A stretch of DNA of 64,000 bases, from NCBI RefSeq assembly GCF_000407165.1, contig NZ_KE136479.1, positions 1,437,464 through 1,501,463 on the forward strand, given 5' to 3'. Both the position numbers and the translations under genes were made by a program. Every line of letters begins with the position of its first letter. Within the stretch, counting starts at the first letter, position 1. The stretch is from Enterococcus haemoperoxidus ATCC BAA-382. GTDB taxonomy: Bacteria > Bacillota > Bacilli > Lactobacillales > Enterococcaceae. The notes under the pieces are model-generated. The model saw nothing but the letters and a program-made list of their open reading frames with translations. It did no database searches and was not told the origin of the DNA. Positions 25,958-34,693 of the stretch are shown in pieces.

Positions 25958-28336
25958 TTACGGTCCATTCTCAAGTGTCCAAACTATTTGAGTAGAATAT
26001 TCCTTGTCTGATTGAACACTTCCAGGCAGAACATTCAACACCACTTCTTTGTTTTTCTCTTTCGTAAAGTCCACTTGAATGAGACCATTGTTTAATTTAC
26101 TCGGTTCATACATCGGCGTATTTAACTCGTTTAGTTTCGTATCAACCACCTCATCTGTTTCATACGAGCGATAGACTAAACCACTAGCTGAAATCAGACC
26201 GTCTTTTGTTTGCAGTGGCTGGTCCACCTTTGCTAGTAAACGCCATTTATCTACATTAAACCGAGTATCATTTATAGACAGGCTCAACTTCTTTTCTGAA
26301 GGGACAAACTGCTCTTTCGATGCAATTGTTTGAGTGCCAAATGTTAATGTGTCCATTGTTTGATCAAACGCCAAACTTCCCTCTAGCAGCGTTACTTTAA
26401 ATACTCTTGTCAAACTTCCAATCGTAACCGTGATCGAATACACACCAGGTTCTTTTTTTAAACTTCCTTGATTATAGACAAGTTTGTCGTTGATCAGTTC
26501 ACCTTTCCCTAAGTCCCAAGCCTCGACCGCGCCATGTTTTAAAATAAACGCTTTTTGTTCTGCCGCCGTTTCCGGTAAATCAATCGTTAAGGCTGAAAAA
26601 TCATCGGCTTTCAGTAAGTTGTTACTATCCATCGCCGTTAATTTATCTTTTACTGTAATCGGCACAACGACAACGAGTGAATTTTTTGCTTTATCAGTCA
26701 ATGTGATTTCAGCTGTCTTATATCCTGTCTTAGAAAGATCAGGAGTTTTGGTTAATTTGATGGTTAAGTCGGCCGTTCCAGCGTTATCTGAAATGTTTGT
26801 AAGCATTTTATCTATGGCTGGCAACTTATCGCCCAGCGTTAACGCTTGTTTCACCGCTTCTGCTTTAGGGGCTGTGGTATCTACTACAACTTGGTCATCC
26901 GAGGCATCACTAACATTTCCTGCGGCATCGGTTGCGGTAACGTAATACGTTTTATAAGGAACAAGTGGTTTTTTAGCTTCCGGTATAACCAATGAAAACT
27001 GGCCATCCGTTCCGGCTGTTCCTGTTAGGAATACAGTGTCATCCGATTTATCATACATCGTGACCGTAGTGCCTGCCTCCGCTGCGCCAGAGATCGTTCC
27101 CGCTTGGTCTTTGATTGTATTCAACTTCGGTTTCTCTGGTGGGACTAGGTCTTTCACTTCTCGAGTTTGAGAAGTGGTTTTCCCTCTTAACATACTGGTC
27201 ACCGTAACCTTCTCATCTTCTTTAAAGTACTTCCCTTCTGGCAATGAATAGCTGAAATTTCCTTCCCCATCTGCTCGAATTTGGTATTTTTTTAAATCAT
27301 CCGCTACTTCCGAGCTTAAGGTTCCTACTGGAAAAGCACTACTTCCCGAAAAATGGACAAAGGAATTTGGATAGGTTTTTCCTTTAATGGTATGACTTAG
27401 TTCGTTTTTCGGATCATTGACTAATTCAGTTGGAATCGTCAAACTCATCGTAATTTTGTCCAGCAACGCTTGGGCTTTAGCAAGTTCTGTAAATAGTTCC
27501 TTTTTAGTCGTTGTATTCAGAATCGTTTCAATTGATTCTTTTACTTTATCAATTTCCGCTTGCGTCGATGATAGTTTTAATTCTGTATGCGTCGTATCTG
27601 TGAATAAAGCTTCAAGACCTTTAATTGATTCTCCAATTCCTTGATCTAAATCAACGAGGGATAGAGCCCAATTATCCAAGACTGATTTCGATCCGCTTAG
27701 ACCCGAAAGGCTAAAAACAAGCGTCATTTCTTTGGTCGTTGCCTTAACAGTTTTTCTGATCGTTGTACCAATATTATCAGGACGTTTTTTTAATTCGCTG
27801 TAGTCTGAATAAACAGAGACCGGATTATTTACATCTGAATTTGATAGCCAATCTAAGGCATAGATTACTTCTTTACCCATTTCAGACGATGAACGCATTG
27901 TAGTTGAAAGTTGATAATAGTGTCCAGGAATTGTACTAATTGTAGTTTTTACAAGAGCAGACCAATCACGAGCACCACTGTTAGAACGAATCTCTACCCT
28001 ACTACTTTCCGCATATGCATACATCAGAACATTCCCCCGTTCATCCTTAACAAGAGAAGCAGACGGTGTTCCATTCCAAGTACTGTTTAAACTCCAAGGT
28101 TCATCCTTAGACTTAGTATACCCTTCGAAATCTTTTATCAAATTGTACTTTGAGAGAACAGTTTGGTCTGTTATTGCTGGAGGAGATTCTTCTACTCTCG
28201 TTTGATAGTTGGCATTTTTCTTGTTTTCTTCTGCTTTCAAAACTGTTTTTACTTCCGTCTTTAAATTAAAGAAAATTGTAAAGACCGCAACCCCCATAAT
28301 AAGTACTGAGAGAAAATACCATTTCTTTTTATTCAT
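25958..28336 (-). CDS. Large WxL-like Ig-domain surface protein C
   Basis: A 792-residue paralog of A and B. It has the KKKW-hydrophobic N-terminus, then an N-terminal module (about 55-245) that is clearly divergent from those of A and B, with DRGNVLMYAYAESS-type sequence replaced relative to them and IPGHYYQLSTTMRSS kept. From the helical spacer on it is nearly identical to them, alternating between A-like and B-like stretches. It has the WxL-like end FNVDKWRLLAKV and VWTLENGP. The ribosome site TAGGAGG precedes the ATG. It is followed without a gap by the three small WxL genes. The variable N-terminal domain probably sets binding specificity; this is inference. Confidence 0.85.
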   Translation of the reverse strand: MNKKKWYFLSVLIMGVAVFTIFFNLKTEVKTVLKAEENKKNANYQTRVEESPPAITDQTVLSKYNLIKDFEGYTKSKDEPWSLNSTWNGTPSASLVKDERGNVLMYAYAESSRVEIRSNSGARDWSALVKTTISTIPGHYYQLSTTMRSSSEMGKEVIYALDWLSNSDVNNPVSVYSDYSELKKRPDNIGTTIRKTVKATTKEMTLVFSLSGLSGSKSVLDNWALSLVDLDQGIGESIKGLEALFTDTTHTELKLSSTQAEIDKVKESIETILNTTTKKELFTELAKAQALLDKITMSLTIPTELVNDPKNELSHTIKGKTYPNSFVHFSGSSAFPVGTLSSEVADDLKKYQIRADGEGNFSYSLPEGKYFKEDEKVTVTSMLRGKTTSQTREVKDLVPPEKPKLNTIKDQAGTISGAAEAGTTVTMYDKSDDTVFLTGTAGTDGQFSLVIPEAKKPLVPYKTYYVTATDAAGNVSDASDDQVVVDTTAPKAEAVKQALTLGDKLPAIDKMLTNISDNAGTADLTIKLTKTPDLSKTGYKTAEITLTDKAKNSLVVVVPITVKDKLTAMDSNNLLKADDFSALTIDLPETAAEQKAFILKHGAVEAWDLGKGELINDKLVYNQGSLKKEPGVYSITVTIGSLTRVFKVTLLEGSLAFDQTMDTLTFGTQTIASKEQFVPSEKKLSLSINDTRFNVDKWRLLAKVDQPLQTKDGLISASGLVYRSYETDEVVDTKLNELNTPMYEPSKLNNGLIQVDFTKEKNKEVVLNVLPGSVQSDKEYSTQIVWTLENGP

Positions 28337-28574
28337 TATTTTTCCTCCTACTTTTTTTGCAATAGCTTATCGCATTATAGGATTTAAAACTGAGCATTTT
28401 TCTATTTATCTTCCCCTTTTCATTATTCTAGACAAATTTAACCTGAACTAATCCAGTTCCTATTTTTCTTGGATCATATTCATTTTTTACTTTTGTCTAT
28501 TCCAGTTTTCAGAAAAAGAAATTAGATATATGCGCTTAATAAAACTGTTTAGACTGGTAACAGATACCATTTTT
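28337..28574. other. Gap before large gene C, with a possible WxL-gene remnant
   Basis: 238 bases with no full gene. Minus-strand positions 28490-28431 read VKNEYDPRKIGTGLVQVKFV and then stop. This resembles MYEPSKLNNGLIQVDFT near the C-terminus of the large WxL proteins and may be the relic of another copy. The rest is AT-rich leader sequence for gene C. Confidence 0.45.
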
Positions 28575-28936
28575 TTATTCTTCAACCATGAATAAACCTG
28601 TTAAAATTAGACAGCCCAAAATTAGGTACAAAAGATTCTTTATCGTTCCAGTATTAGGTAAAAACCTATCTAACCCAGACTTAGTTATTTTTTGTGTAAC
28701 TGTCTCTGAAAGTTCTTTCTTATTACTTGGTGGTTATTAGTACTAGTCTGTGATGTTTCACTTGTGCTGCTTTCGATTTTTGAACTTGAAGTGGAATCAC
28801 TTCCAGTAGCTACATCAGTATTAAAAGTCAAACCAATTTCTGTATCATAGTTTGCCGCTTTGGAAACCTTAGAAAACTGAAACAACGATATCACTATAAA
28901 AATGATACTTAGGAAAATCAAACCCCTTTTTTTCAT
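28575..28936 (-). pseudogene. LPXTG mini-gene broken by a frameshift
   Basis: From the ATG at 28936 the frame encodes a signal peptide (LIFLSIIFIVISLFQF), the conserved head NYDTEIGLTFNTDVA and a Ser/Thr spacer. It then leaves the family sequence after TSTNNHQ and stops at 28685. In the next frame the minus strand continues SNKKELSETVTQKITKSG, DRFLPNTGTIK and a hydrophobic helix ending GLFMVEE and stop at 28575. A one-base loss near 28730 therefore separates head and LPNTG anchor. As it stands the product would be secreted unanchored. The intact copy at 22878 gives the expected form. A sequencing error is possible. Confidence 0.8.
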
Positions 28937-28969
28937 AGCTCCCCCCTTTTTACTCCCCGACATTCCCAA

Positions 28970-29299
28970 CTCAAAAACACAATAAATAAATTTAAAAGAT
29001 ATTATTTATAGATATTAAATGCAATTCGGAGATTTCGATTAATTTTTTTCTCTTTCGTATTACTTTATTATCATAAAACATAAAGTTTTCTTTTGAAAAT
29101 CCAAAACTGAACACATTTCAGTTCTTTTTTAGATAAAATAACATTCATTCCGTTCTATTAATAACAAAAACAAGTTTTATGTTAATAAAAAATAACAAAT
29201 ATAAAACAAATACAAATGATTTCATTGCACCTGTAATTGACTTTGCTTTTTTTCTACTCTATAATTCCACGGAAAACTACTGGAAAAGGACGTACATGA
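28970..29299. other. Divergent regulatory region, WxL cluster / second Mga-type gene
   Basis: 330 very AT-rich bases between the start of the minus-strand WxL cluster and the plus-strand regulator. It carries the regulator's promoter. On the minus strand TTGCAT with a weak TATCTT 17 bases on is the best candidate promoter for the cluster, but poor; an activator-dependent start would fit. Confidence 0.4.
29237..29265 (+). promoter_or_regulatory. Promoter of the second Mga-type regulator
   Basis: TTGACT (29237-29242) and TATAAT (29260-29265), 17-base spacer. The ATG follows at 29300 with AAAAGGACG upstream. Confidence 0.75.
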
Positions 29300-30772
29300 A
29301 TGGAATTTTTTTTAAATGATAAAAACAAGAAAAAATTAGAACTTTTTAAAGAATTAATTTTTAAAGATAGTGAAAAGGTTTCTTTCACTTACCTCCAACA
29401 TTACTTAGATATCTCTTTAAGCACATTGAAGCGATATTTTAATGAATTAGAATCTGATATTCAAAAAAATGAAGATTTAAAAATGATTGATTTTGAAAGA
29501 AGCACCGGCAGCTTTCAATTAAACAATCATTCCCATTTTAAAATTGATTATCTAATAGTACATTTACGACTTCATTACTTAAATGAGTCTTTACAGTTTA
29601 AAATCATTTCTAGTATTCTTACCCGAAGTTATTTAACAGCAGATGAACTTGCGGATGATTTATTTGTAAGTATTCCTTATTTATACAAACAAATAAATGC
29701 TTTAAATGAACAACTTAAAAGTTTTCATATAAAAGTAGTTTTTCATTCAAATGAAAATTTATGTGGTGAAGAAAAGCAAATGAGAATGTTTTGTTTTTAT
29801 TTTTACTGGAACGCCTATCGAGGTACTATTATTCCTTTTGAATTTGAACTTAGTTGTGTGTTCACCAGTCCAGAACTGATAGAAAGCTTGGAGAAACGCT
29901 ACCCATCTTCTGTTATCAAACGAATAAAATTAATGTTAGGAATTACGATCATGAGACAGTATAAATTCCCGATAAAATTACCAGACGAAATAAAAAGTAT
30001 ACTCAAACCCTTTGAAGTAACCACGGAAATTTCAAGGCTTGTTAAAAGATACTTTATATCAGAAGATGAGCATTTATTTTTTAATTTAATGCTTCGAAGT
30101 TTCATTTCAGATATTGATTCTTCACAAGAAAAAATCAGTCTTTTTGATAAGTTTCCAAGATCTTCCTCTTTAGTATTCTCAAGTGAATTGCTAGTTAATG
30201 AATATGAAAAAAATTTTTCACCTTCAACTTCTATGACTCCTAAGCAAAAATCTAGTATTTTTTATTATGTACTAATTGGATTAGTTCATTCTACTTTTTT
30301 TGAAATCAATCCAATGTATTTTTTTAGACAAGTGATGATCAATGAACAAGATAATACAGAATTTTTAAAAAAGTATTTAAAACGACATCCAAATAATTTT
30401 CGTTTCTACAAGAAATTTAGAAAAGATCACCCTGAATTTACAATCGATTCTACCTTTAATTTTGGTATTTGCATGTTGCTTTCAATTTTGACGGATATGT
30501 TTTTGATTCCTACTATCTCTATTTACATTCAATACAGCAGTAACAATTTTGGCACAGTTTTTATAAAAAATAGGATTCTAACACTTTTTAATGCTGAATC
30601 AATTACTTTTACAAATCAAATAAGTGAATCGGATATAGCTATTATAGATAATTTTGAAGTTCACGCAGAAAAGGAACAACAGACTTTTTTCTTTGTGAAC
30701 AGTTTTTTAGATGAGCGAATGTGGCTCGAATTGATTATGGTTATTCAAAAAAAATTATTGAATAGTGATTAA
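29300..30772 (+). CDS. Mga/AtxA-type transcription regulator (second flanking copy)
   Basis: 490 residues, same length and plan as the protein at 6615. It has helix-turn-helix segments VSFTYLQHYLDISLSTLKRYF and TADELADDLFVSIPYLYKQI, PRD-like helical middle, and a C-terminal EIIB-like part with SIYIQYSSNNFGTVFIKNRI. Matching blocks include the FRKDHPEF/FREDHLDF and PRSSSLVFS/PRSLPLISA regions. It is transcribed away from the WxL cluster across a shared 330-base control region, the classical arrangement for a local activator. PRD/EIIB-like parts suggest a possible link to phosphotransferase signalling. No ligand or phosphorylation can be shown from sequence. Confidence 0.85.
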   Translation: MEFFLNDKNKKKLELFKELIFKDSEKVSFTYLQHYLDISLSTLKRYFNELESDIQKNEDLKMIDFERSTGSFQLNNHSHFKIDYLIVHLRLHYLNESLQFKIISSILTRSYLTADELADDLFVSIPYLYKQINALNEQLKSFHIKVVFHSNENLCGEEKQMRMFCFYFYWNAYRGTIIPFEFELSCVFTSPELIESLEKRYPSSVIKRIKLMLGITIMRQYKFPIKLPDEIKSILKPFEVTTEISRLVKRYFISEDEHLFFNLMLRSFISDIDSSQEKISLFDKFPRSSSLVFSSELLVNEYEKNFSPSTSMTPKQKSSIFYYVLIGLVHSTFFEINPMYFFRQVMINEQDNTEFLKKYLKRHPNNFRFYKKFRKDHPEFTIDSTFNFGICMLLSILTDMFLIPTISIYIQYSSNNFGTVFIKNRILTLFNAESITFTNQISESDIAIIDNFEVHAEKEQQTFFFVNSFLDERMWLELIMVIQKKLLNSD

Positions 30773-30801
30773 TATGTGCGATCATTTCCTTTTGAAAAAT
30801 A

Positions 30802-30845
30802 AAAAATAACGAAACTAAGCAGGTCTGCTTAGTTTCGTTATTTTT
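30802..30845. terminator. Bidirectional terminator
   Basis: A 21-bp perfect inverted repeat (AAAAATAACGAAACTAAGCAG and its complement) with A/T runs on both sides, between the convergent regulator and GH4 gene. Confidence 0.85.
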
Positions 30846-30854
30846 CTGTCATTT

Positions 30855-32249
30855 TTAATTACTTTTCATTAATTCAGTTACATACGCCACTGTATCAGGT
30901 TGTTCCGCCTCGATCTTAGTGATAGCCTGTGAAAAGTTCGGCAAATGGTCTTTATGTGCAATCAATAGTTCATCCAATAATGTTTTAGCCATTGTTCCTC
31001 CTGGAACTAATGGGTTAATTGTAAATGCATGTAATGCAGCGCCATAGTCTCCATCGATAGCTGCACGAATTACAGTTTCTTCCATGCCTTTCATCACTTG
31101 AATAATTCCACGCGCTGCTGGTGGGAAAGCTCCCCAGTTGTATGGTTCATGTCCATGTGCAGTTACAGGTCCTGACACCTCTACAACACAGTCATATGGC
31201 AAATCAGTGATTGTTCCGTTATTTTCAGTAGAAACAACCATATCTGTACGTTTATCATTGTGAATTGATGCAATTAGTTCACAAGCTGCATCACTGTAGT
31301 GAGTACCACCACGTTGTTCTAATTCTTTTGGTTTATAGTCTAAATTTGGATCTTTGTAAAGTTCAAACAAGCGAGCTTCAGTTTCTTTTACTACTTGTGC
31401 TCTTGTTTCCCCTTTTTCAAATTCTTCAATCGAATGTTTCAGCATCTCATCTTCGATATAATAATAACGATGGTAACCACAAGGTAACATGCCTAGATCT
31501 TTGATTTGTTCATAATGAAAAGGTGCATTATGAATATTTTTCAAATGACTTTCGGAATCTTCTTGCGGCCCATAAATCAAATCAATCAACTCTTGTGTTC
31601 GTTCATTTCCTTGTTTGTCCCAGACACGATGCCAATGGAAGTGATTGATACCAGCAAATTTGAAGAATAAATCATCTTCAGGAATACCTAATTTTTCAGC
31701 TGCTTGTTTTCTGTGACCAATCGGTACATTACATAACCCAGCTGTTTTTTTCCATCCGCCATGTTTGATAGCCGCTTCTGTAACCATGCCGGCAGGATTA
31801 GTAAAGTTTACAAGCCATGCATCGGGACATAATTCTTTCATATCTTCAATGATTCCAAGGATGACAGGAATCGTACGGAAGGCTTTAAACATCCCACCTG
31901 CTCCATTTGTTTCTTGTCCTAAAACACCATGAGACAACGGAATTCTTTCATCTTTGATACGAGCATCAAGTAGTCCTACTCGGAATTGTGTTGATACAAA
32001 ATCTGCATCTTTTAAGGCTGCACGTCGATCTAATGTTAAGTGAACTTCCCAATCTAGACCAGCCGCTTTGACCATTCTTTTAGCCATTGCACCAACTGTT
32101 TCTAATTTTTCTTTCCCTGCTTCAATGTCTACTAACCAAATTTCTTTAATTGGTAATTCATCTTTTCTTTTAATATATCCTTCGATCAATTCTGGTGTAT
32201 AACTTGATCCCCCACCAATTGTTGCGATTTTCAATGCTTCTCTTGTCAT
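30855..32249 (-). CDS. Family GH4 6-phospho-glucosidase
   Basis: NAD- and Mn-dependent glycosidase of family 4, acting on phosphorylated disaccharides after PTS uptake. It has the dinucleotide turn IATIGGGSSYTPELIEGYIK at the N-terminus, VLGQETNGAGGMFKAFRTIP, VNFTNPAGMVTEA, the metal-site GLCNVPIGHR and FAGINHFHW. The closest known kinds are 6-phospho-beta-glucosidases (LicH/CelF type), but the anomer cannot be fixed by eye. From the ATG at 32249 (AGGAGG seven to eight bases upstream) it has 464 residues; an ATG at 32291 is less likely. No PTS gene adjoins it in the window. Repression by the divergent LacI-type protein through the palindrome in its promoter is likely. Confidence 0.88.
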   Translation of the reverse strand: MTREALKIATIGGGSSYTPELIEGYIKRKDELPIKEIWLVDIEAGKEKLETVGAMAKRMVKAAGLDWEVHLTLDRRAALKDADFVSTQFRVGLLDARIKDERIPLSHGVLGQETNGAGGMFKAFRTIPVILGIIEDMKELCPDAWLVNFTNPAGMVTEAAIKHGGWKKTAGLCNVPIGHRKQAAEKLGIPEDDLFFKFAGINHFHWHRVWDKQGNERTQELIDLIYGPQEDSESHLKNIHNAPFHYEQIKDLGMLPCGYHRYYYIEDEMLKHSIEEFEKGETRAQVVKETEARLFELYKDPNLDYKPKELEQRGGTHYSDAACELIASIHNDKRTDMVVSTENNGTITDLPYDCVVEVSGPVTAHGHEPYNWGAFPPAARGIIQVMKGMEETVIRAAIDGDYGAALHAFTINPLVPGGTMAKTLLDELLIAHKDHLPNFSQAITKIEAEQPDTVAYVTELMKSN

Positions 32250-32272
32250 GTGTTTCCCTCCTGATTTTTTGT

Positions 32273-32288
32273 TCAGAATATGTTCTGA
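32273..32288. promoter_or_regulatory. Second palindrome in the GH4 leader
   Basis: TCAGAATATGTTCTGA has 6-bp arms. It lies between the predicted transcription start and the ribosome site. It could be an auxiliary operator or an RNA hairpin. Confidence 0.4.
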
Positions 32289-32307
32289 CATCGTTTACAT
32301 TTTCATC

Positions 32308-32335
32308 ATAATATGTGGGAATGTTCCCATGTCAA
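32308..32335 (-). promoter_or_regulatory. Promoter of the GH4 gene
   Basis: Minus-strand TTGACA (32330-32335) and TATTAT (32308-32313) with a 16-base spacer, which is almost entirely filled by a palindrome. Confidence 0.75.
32316..32329. promoter_or_regulatory. Operator for the LacI-type regulator
   Basis: TGGGAATGTTCCCA: 6-bp arms TGGGAA/TTCCCA around a TG centre. It occupies the spacer between the -35 and -10 of the GH4 gene, where bound repressor would block RNA polymerase. LacI-family sites usually have a CG centre. Confidence 0.7.
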
Positions 32336-32404
32336 GCTCTTTTTTCAATTATTTTATGTTATACTTAAAAGTGAAAGAACTTATTCAACTAGCGAGGTAT
32401 TATA

Positions 32405-33400
32405 ATGACCACAATTATTGATGTTGCAAAAAAAGCCCAAGTATCGAAGTCTACAGTTTCTAGAGTCATTTCTGGCAATGGATATGTCAGCCAAGAAAGT
32501 CGCAAAAAAGTTTTAGAAGCAATGGAAGCGTTATCCTACTCTCCTAATTTGATTGCACGAAATCTTCAAAGTGGTGAAACAAAAACAATTGGCTTTCTTG
32601 CTCATGGTTTTATTGATCCTTTAGGTGTTTTTCTTGAGAGTTTCATTTCTATTGCAAAAAAGTATAACTATTATGTAACACTCTACTTTACAGATGGGGA
32701 CAGGAAAAAGGAAATCGATGCCTTAAACCAAATGAAATACAAGCAGCTAGATGGCGTTTTTATTTTTACTAGAGCAAATAAATGGGAATTTATCGAACCT
32801 TATAGTCTGTTTGGTCCAATCGCCACTTGGCATCGGATTGATTCTGAACGAATCTACTCGTCATATGTCGATCATTATTCTGGCTACTTGCGATCGCTGA
32901 AGTACCTTTATCAGCGAGGCTATCGATCCATTGGTCATGTGTTAGGGAATTCTGAAAATTTAAATACAAAAGCTCGTTTAAAAGCCATTGATGATTTTCA
33001 CAAAGAAAAAGATATTCCTATCAAAAACGAATGGATTTTCCATGATAAAACAAGAATTGACAACGGACGAACTATTGCTCAGTTATGGCATGAAATGACT
33101 AATAAAACGGATGCAATAGCTTTTTATACCGATTCAGTTGCAGCAGGCTTTATTTCTGAACTTCAAACATTAGGTTACTCTATCCCAAAAGATGTTGCTG
33201 TGATTGGTTTTGACAATAGTGAAATCAGTCGTTTGATGCACATTACAACAGTAGACTATTCCATTAAACGTCAAGCTGAAAATTCGTTTATTTATATTCA
33301 TAATCAGTTAAACGCTGAGAAGATCCCAGAGCAAGAAATGAGTGTATCGTTAGTTGAAAGAAAGACTGTTCCAATTCGAATCCAAAGAAAAGAGCAATGA
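32405..33400 (+). CDS. LacI-family transcription regulator
   Basis: 331 residues. The N-terminal helix-turn-helix and hinge are typical (TIIDVAKKAQVSKSTVSRVI, VLEAMEALSYSPNLIARNLQ), followed by a periplasmic-binding-protein-like sugar sensor (TIGFLAHGFIDP, AVIGFDNSEISRLMHITTVD). It is divergent from the GH4 gene and 155 bases away, with one clear operator in between. Its inducer is probably the phosphorylated sugar the GH4 enzyme handles; this is inferred from context. A ribosome site of GCGAGG precedes the ATG. Confidence 0.9.
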   Translation: MTTIIDVAKKAQVSKSTVSRVISGNGYVSQESRKKVLEAMEALSYSPNLIARNLQSGETKTIGFLAHGFIDPLGVFLESFISIAKKYNYYVTLYFTDGDRKKEIDALNQMKYKQLDGVFIFTRANKWEFIEPYSLFGPIATWHRIDSERIYSSYVDHYSGYLRSLKYLYQRGYRSIGHVLGNSENLNTKARLKAIDDFHKEKDIPIKNEWIFHDKTRIDNGRTIAQLWHEMTNKTDAIAFYTDSVAAGFISELQTLGYSIPKDVAVIGFDNSEISRLMHITTVDYSIKRQAENSFIYIHNQLNAEKIPEQEMSVSLVERKTVPIRIQRKEQ

Positions 33401-33423
33401 AGAAAACCTCACTGCTCTTTTTT
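33388..33423 (+). terminator. Terminator overlapping the regulator stop codon
   Basis: AAAGAGCA-A-TGA pairs with TCA-C-TGCTCTTT, followed by T. The left arm is inside the last codons of the regulator. Confidence 0.7.
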
Positions 33424-33433
33424 GATTACTTAA

Positions 33434-34693
33434 CTATTTTTTACGTTCGTTTCTTAAAATTGAAATCGATTGTTTTAGCGATTTCAATACACCGCCTTCG
33501 CTATAAACCAATACATTTGACTTGTAGAGTTTTGCTGAAAACATCGTTAATAGAACGCCGAAAACCACAAGAATCAAAACAGAAATCATAGCTCCTGTAT
33601 TAGTTACAGTCTCACTCGCTAAACGAATTGGCATAATAAAGGATGAAATCAGCGGGATATATGAAGATACTTTGATCACAATATTTTGCGGATCAGTCGT
33701 TCCTAACGAAATCCCGATGAAATAGCCAATCATTGCGATATAGATAATAGGCTGAACCGCTTTAGCTGTATCTTCTGGTTTTGATACTAGCGAACCGCAT
33801 AGAGCCGCTAATACTGAATAGACTAACACACCTAACACAAAGAAAGCGAGTGTGTAAAATAAGAAACTGCCAAAAATATTAGCTGAGGACAAGCCCTCTA
33901 AAAAACCTTTGACCATATCTAGATTTTTCAATTGTGAATAACCGATTCCGATAGCTGCAGCATAAATGACAATTTGTGTAAGAGCAACTAAGATAACTCC
34001 TGTCAATTTTCCATAAAAGTGAGTTTGAGCTTTCGTACTGGATAAAATAACTTCCATAATTCGAGTCCCTTTCTCAGAAGCGATTTCTTGTGCAATAATT
34101 GAAGCATATGTGATGATGATCACCCAAAGAATGATCGTTATGACGAATGACATCGCTGACTGGATGGCTGTATTGTCTTGCCCTGTTGTCATTTTGCCAT
34201 TATCATCAAAACTAACTTTTGTCTTTTCAAAATTAGCTGGTTGGCTCAAACTTGCTAACTGTTCCGAGTTTAAATTCAATTTACTTGCATTCAACGAGGA
34301 TTGAAGCCCATTGAGCATTTGTCCCATCATTAATTCGGTCGTTGTCCCCAAAGATGATTCTGCATATAATTTCCCTTGAATTTGCTCTGTCTTAGTCTCC
34401 AAGACAAGAAAAGCATCTAAATCTTTATTTTTTAATTGCTTTTCAGCATCTTTTTGCGACCCAACGACTTTAAATGTATAATCATCTGTCTTCGACTTAG
34501 CTAACTGTGTTGATAGTTCCTGACTATCTGAAACAAGTCCAACTTTTGTCTCTTCAGAAAAGCCACCTGCTAGTGAGCCAGCGATATAAATTATTCCCAT
34601 AACAAGAAACGGAACCAAAATCATAATAACAAAAGAAGCAGATTTTACATTTTTTTTATAAACATCACTTGCTATAATCCAAAATTTACTCAT
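33434..34693 (-). CDS. ABC-2 type exporter permease (NatB/YhaP-like)
   Basis: A 419-residue membrane protein. One helix at about 20-42 is followed by a large outside domain to about residue 170, then five or six helices to about 395 and a basic tail. This is the NatB/YhaP plan. The start ATG at 34693 overlaps the ATPase stop (ATGAGTAA) and has AGGTGA at good spacing. Together with the ATPase it forms an exporter; members have been linked to sodium, drug or peptide efflux, and the substrate here is unknown. The gene converges with the LacI-type gene. Confidence 0.85.
   Translation of the reverse strand: MSKFWIIASDVYKKNVKSASFVIMILVPFLVMGIIYIAGSLAGGFSEETKVGLVSDSQELSTQLAKSKTDDYTFKVVGSQKDAEKQLKNKDLDAFLVLETKTEQIQGKLYAESSLGTTTELMMGQMLNGLQSSLNASKLNLNSEQLASLSQPANFEKTKVSFDDNGKMTTGQDNTAIQSAMSFVITIILWVIIITYASIIAQEIASEKGTRIMEVILSSTKAQTHFYGKLTGVILVALTQIVIYAAAIGIGYSQLKNLDMVKGFLEGLSSANIFGSFLFYTLAFFVLGVLVYSVLAALCGSLVSKPEDTAKAVQPIIYIAMIGYFIGISLGTTDPQNIVIKVSSYIPLISSFIMPIRLASETVTNTGAMISVLILVVFGVLLTMFSAKLYKSNVLVYSEGGVLKSLKQSISILRNERKK

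Noticed and set aside
18550-26945. Three similar 153-residue plus-strand open frames at 18550, 21028 and 26484
   Set aside because: They lie antisense inside the three near-identical large WxL genes and are alike only because those genes are alike. No ribosome sites or promoters stand before them.
28555-28576. TGGTA-ACAGA-TACCA hairpin with T run on the plus strand
   Set aside because: No plus-strand gene ends here. The T run reads as A on the strand of the genes present, so it is probably chance next to the pseudogene stop.
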